NCBI GenBank assembly: GCA_016919565.1
Contig: JACXTO010000069.1
Span: 1 to 6,286, forward strand
Direction: 5' to 3'
Source of the DNA: Methanomassiliicoccaceae archaeon
GTDB taxonomy: Archaea; Thermoplasmatota; Thermoplasmata; Methanomassiliicoccales; UBA472
Length of the DNA stretch: 6,286 nucleotides
Position 1 is the first letter of the stretch. Every line of letters begins with the position of its first letter. The position numbers and the translations under genes were made by a program. Of the stretch, positions 6,178-6,286 are shown piece after piece. Under the pieces are notes generated by a model, which saw only the letters and a program-made list of their open reading frames with translations, did no database searches and was not told where the DNA came from.

Positions 6178-6286
6178 CTGTTCCTTTTTCGATTCATCAG
6201 ATCTAATAGCGATCCCTTGGTGATATCGAAGACCCCGATCACAGCGACCGCCTCGTTCTTGCGCATCACCGGCACGACCACGACCG
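6174..6286 (-). CDS. C-terminal fragment, possible DUF2111-like protein
   Basis: An open - strand frame enters from the right edge and ends in TGA at 6176-6174. The visible 36 residues begin VVVVPVMRKNEAVAVIGVFD, continue ITKGSLLDLM and end in a basic NRKRNR tail. The pattern of a hydrophobic strand, a turn, then a second strand leading to a D-[IL]-T motif resembles the end of archaeal DUF2111 proteins, or more generally of GAF/PAS-like sensor domains, in which a phrase like GVVDLT precedes the terminal helix. The 5' part lies outside the window, so the identity is tentative. It overlaps the next gene by four bases and is probably in the same transcript. Confidence 0.55.
   Translation of the reverse strand, partial: VVVVPVMRKNEAVAVIGVFDITKGSLLDLMNRKRNR

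Noticed and set aside
1..6286. Mobile element, CRISPR array or defence system
   Set aside because: No transposase or integrase motifs, no spaced direct repeats and no target-site duplications were found; composition is even across the coding part.

Overview
The window is the mcr locus of a methanogenic archaeon, followed by a short stretch of poorly characterised genes. Four of the eight genes encode the alpha, beta and gamma subunits of methyl-coenzyme M reductase and its accessory protein McrD, in the order mcrB-mcrD-mcrG-mcrA. No mcrC lies in the cluster. This gene order, the moderately high GC coding sequence, an AT-rich promoter region and small methanogen-associated genes nearby would fit Methanomassiliicoccales (Thermoplasmatota). 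That placement is an inference from memory of the family and needs a McrA tree to confirm.

Layout. Bases 1-282 hold no convincing protein gene. They form an AT-rich promoter region, a perfect 17-base palindrome (118-134) and a leader of probably 100-200 bases that ends in a strong Shine-Dalgarno sequence. Bases 283-4483 are the four mcr genes on the + strand. They are packed with 1-base overlaps (TGATG) at mcrB/mcrD and mcrD/mcrG and a 3-base gap at mcrG/mcrA. A 91-residue DUF2098-type protein starts 5 bases after mcrA and probably ends the transcript, because a pyrimidine and T-rich tract follows it. Bases 4868-5410 (- strand) encode an unrecognised 180-residue protein. It is divergent from a 96-residue AhpD/carboxymuconolactone decarboxylase-like protein (5518-5808, +), and the shared upstream region contains a second palindrome. 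At the right edge, two overlapping - strand genes enter: the C-terminus of a possible DUF2111-like protein and a complete 119-residue DUF6951-like protein.

Function. The reductase catalyses the methane-forming step: methyl-coenzyme M plus coenzyme B gives methane and the CoM-S-S-CoB heterodisulfide, at nickel coenzyme F430. All the F430, CoM and CoB residues I could place are intact, and so are the sites of the known post-translational modifications in McrA, so the enzyme looks functional. McrD and perhaps the DUF2098 protein are likely accessory factors. The genes after 4868 have no evident pathway link to the reductase.

I see no mobile element, CRISPR array, tRNA or rRNA.
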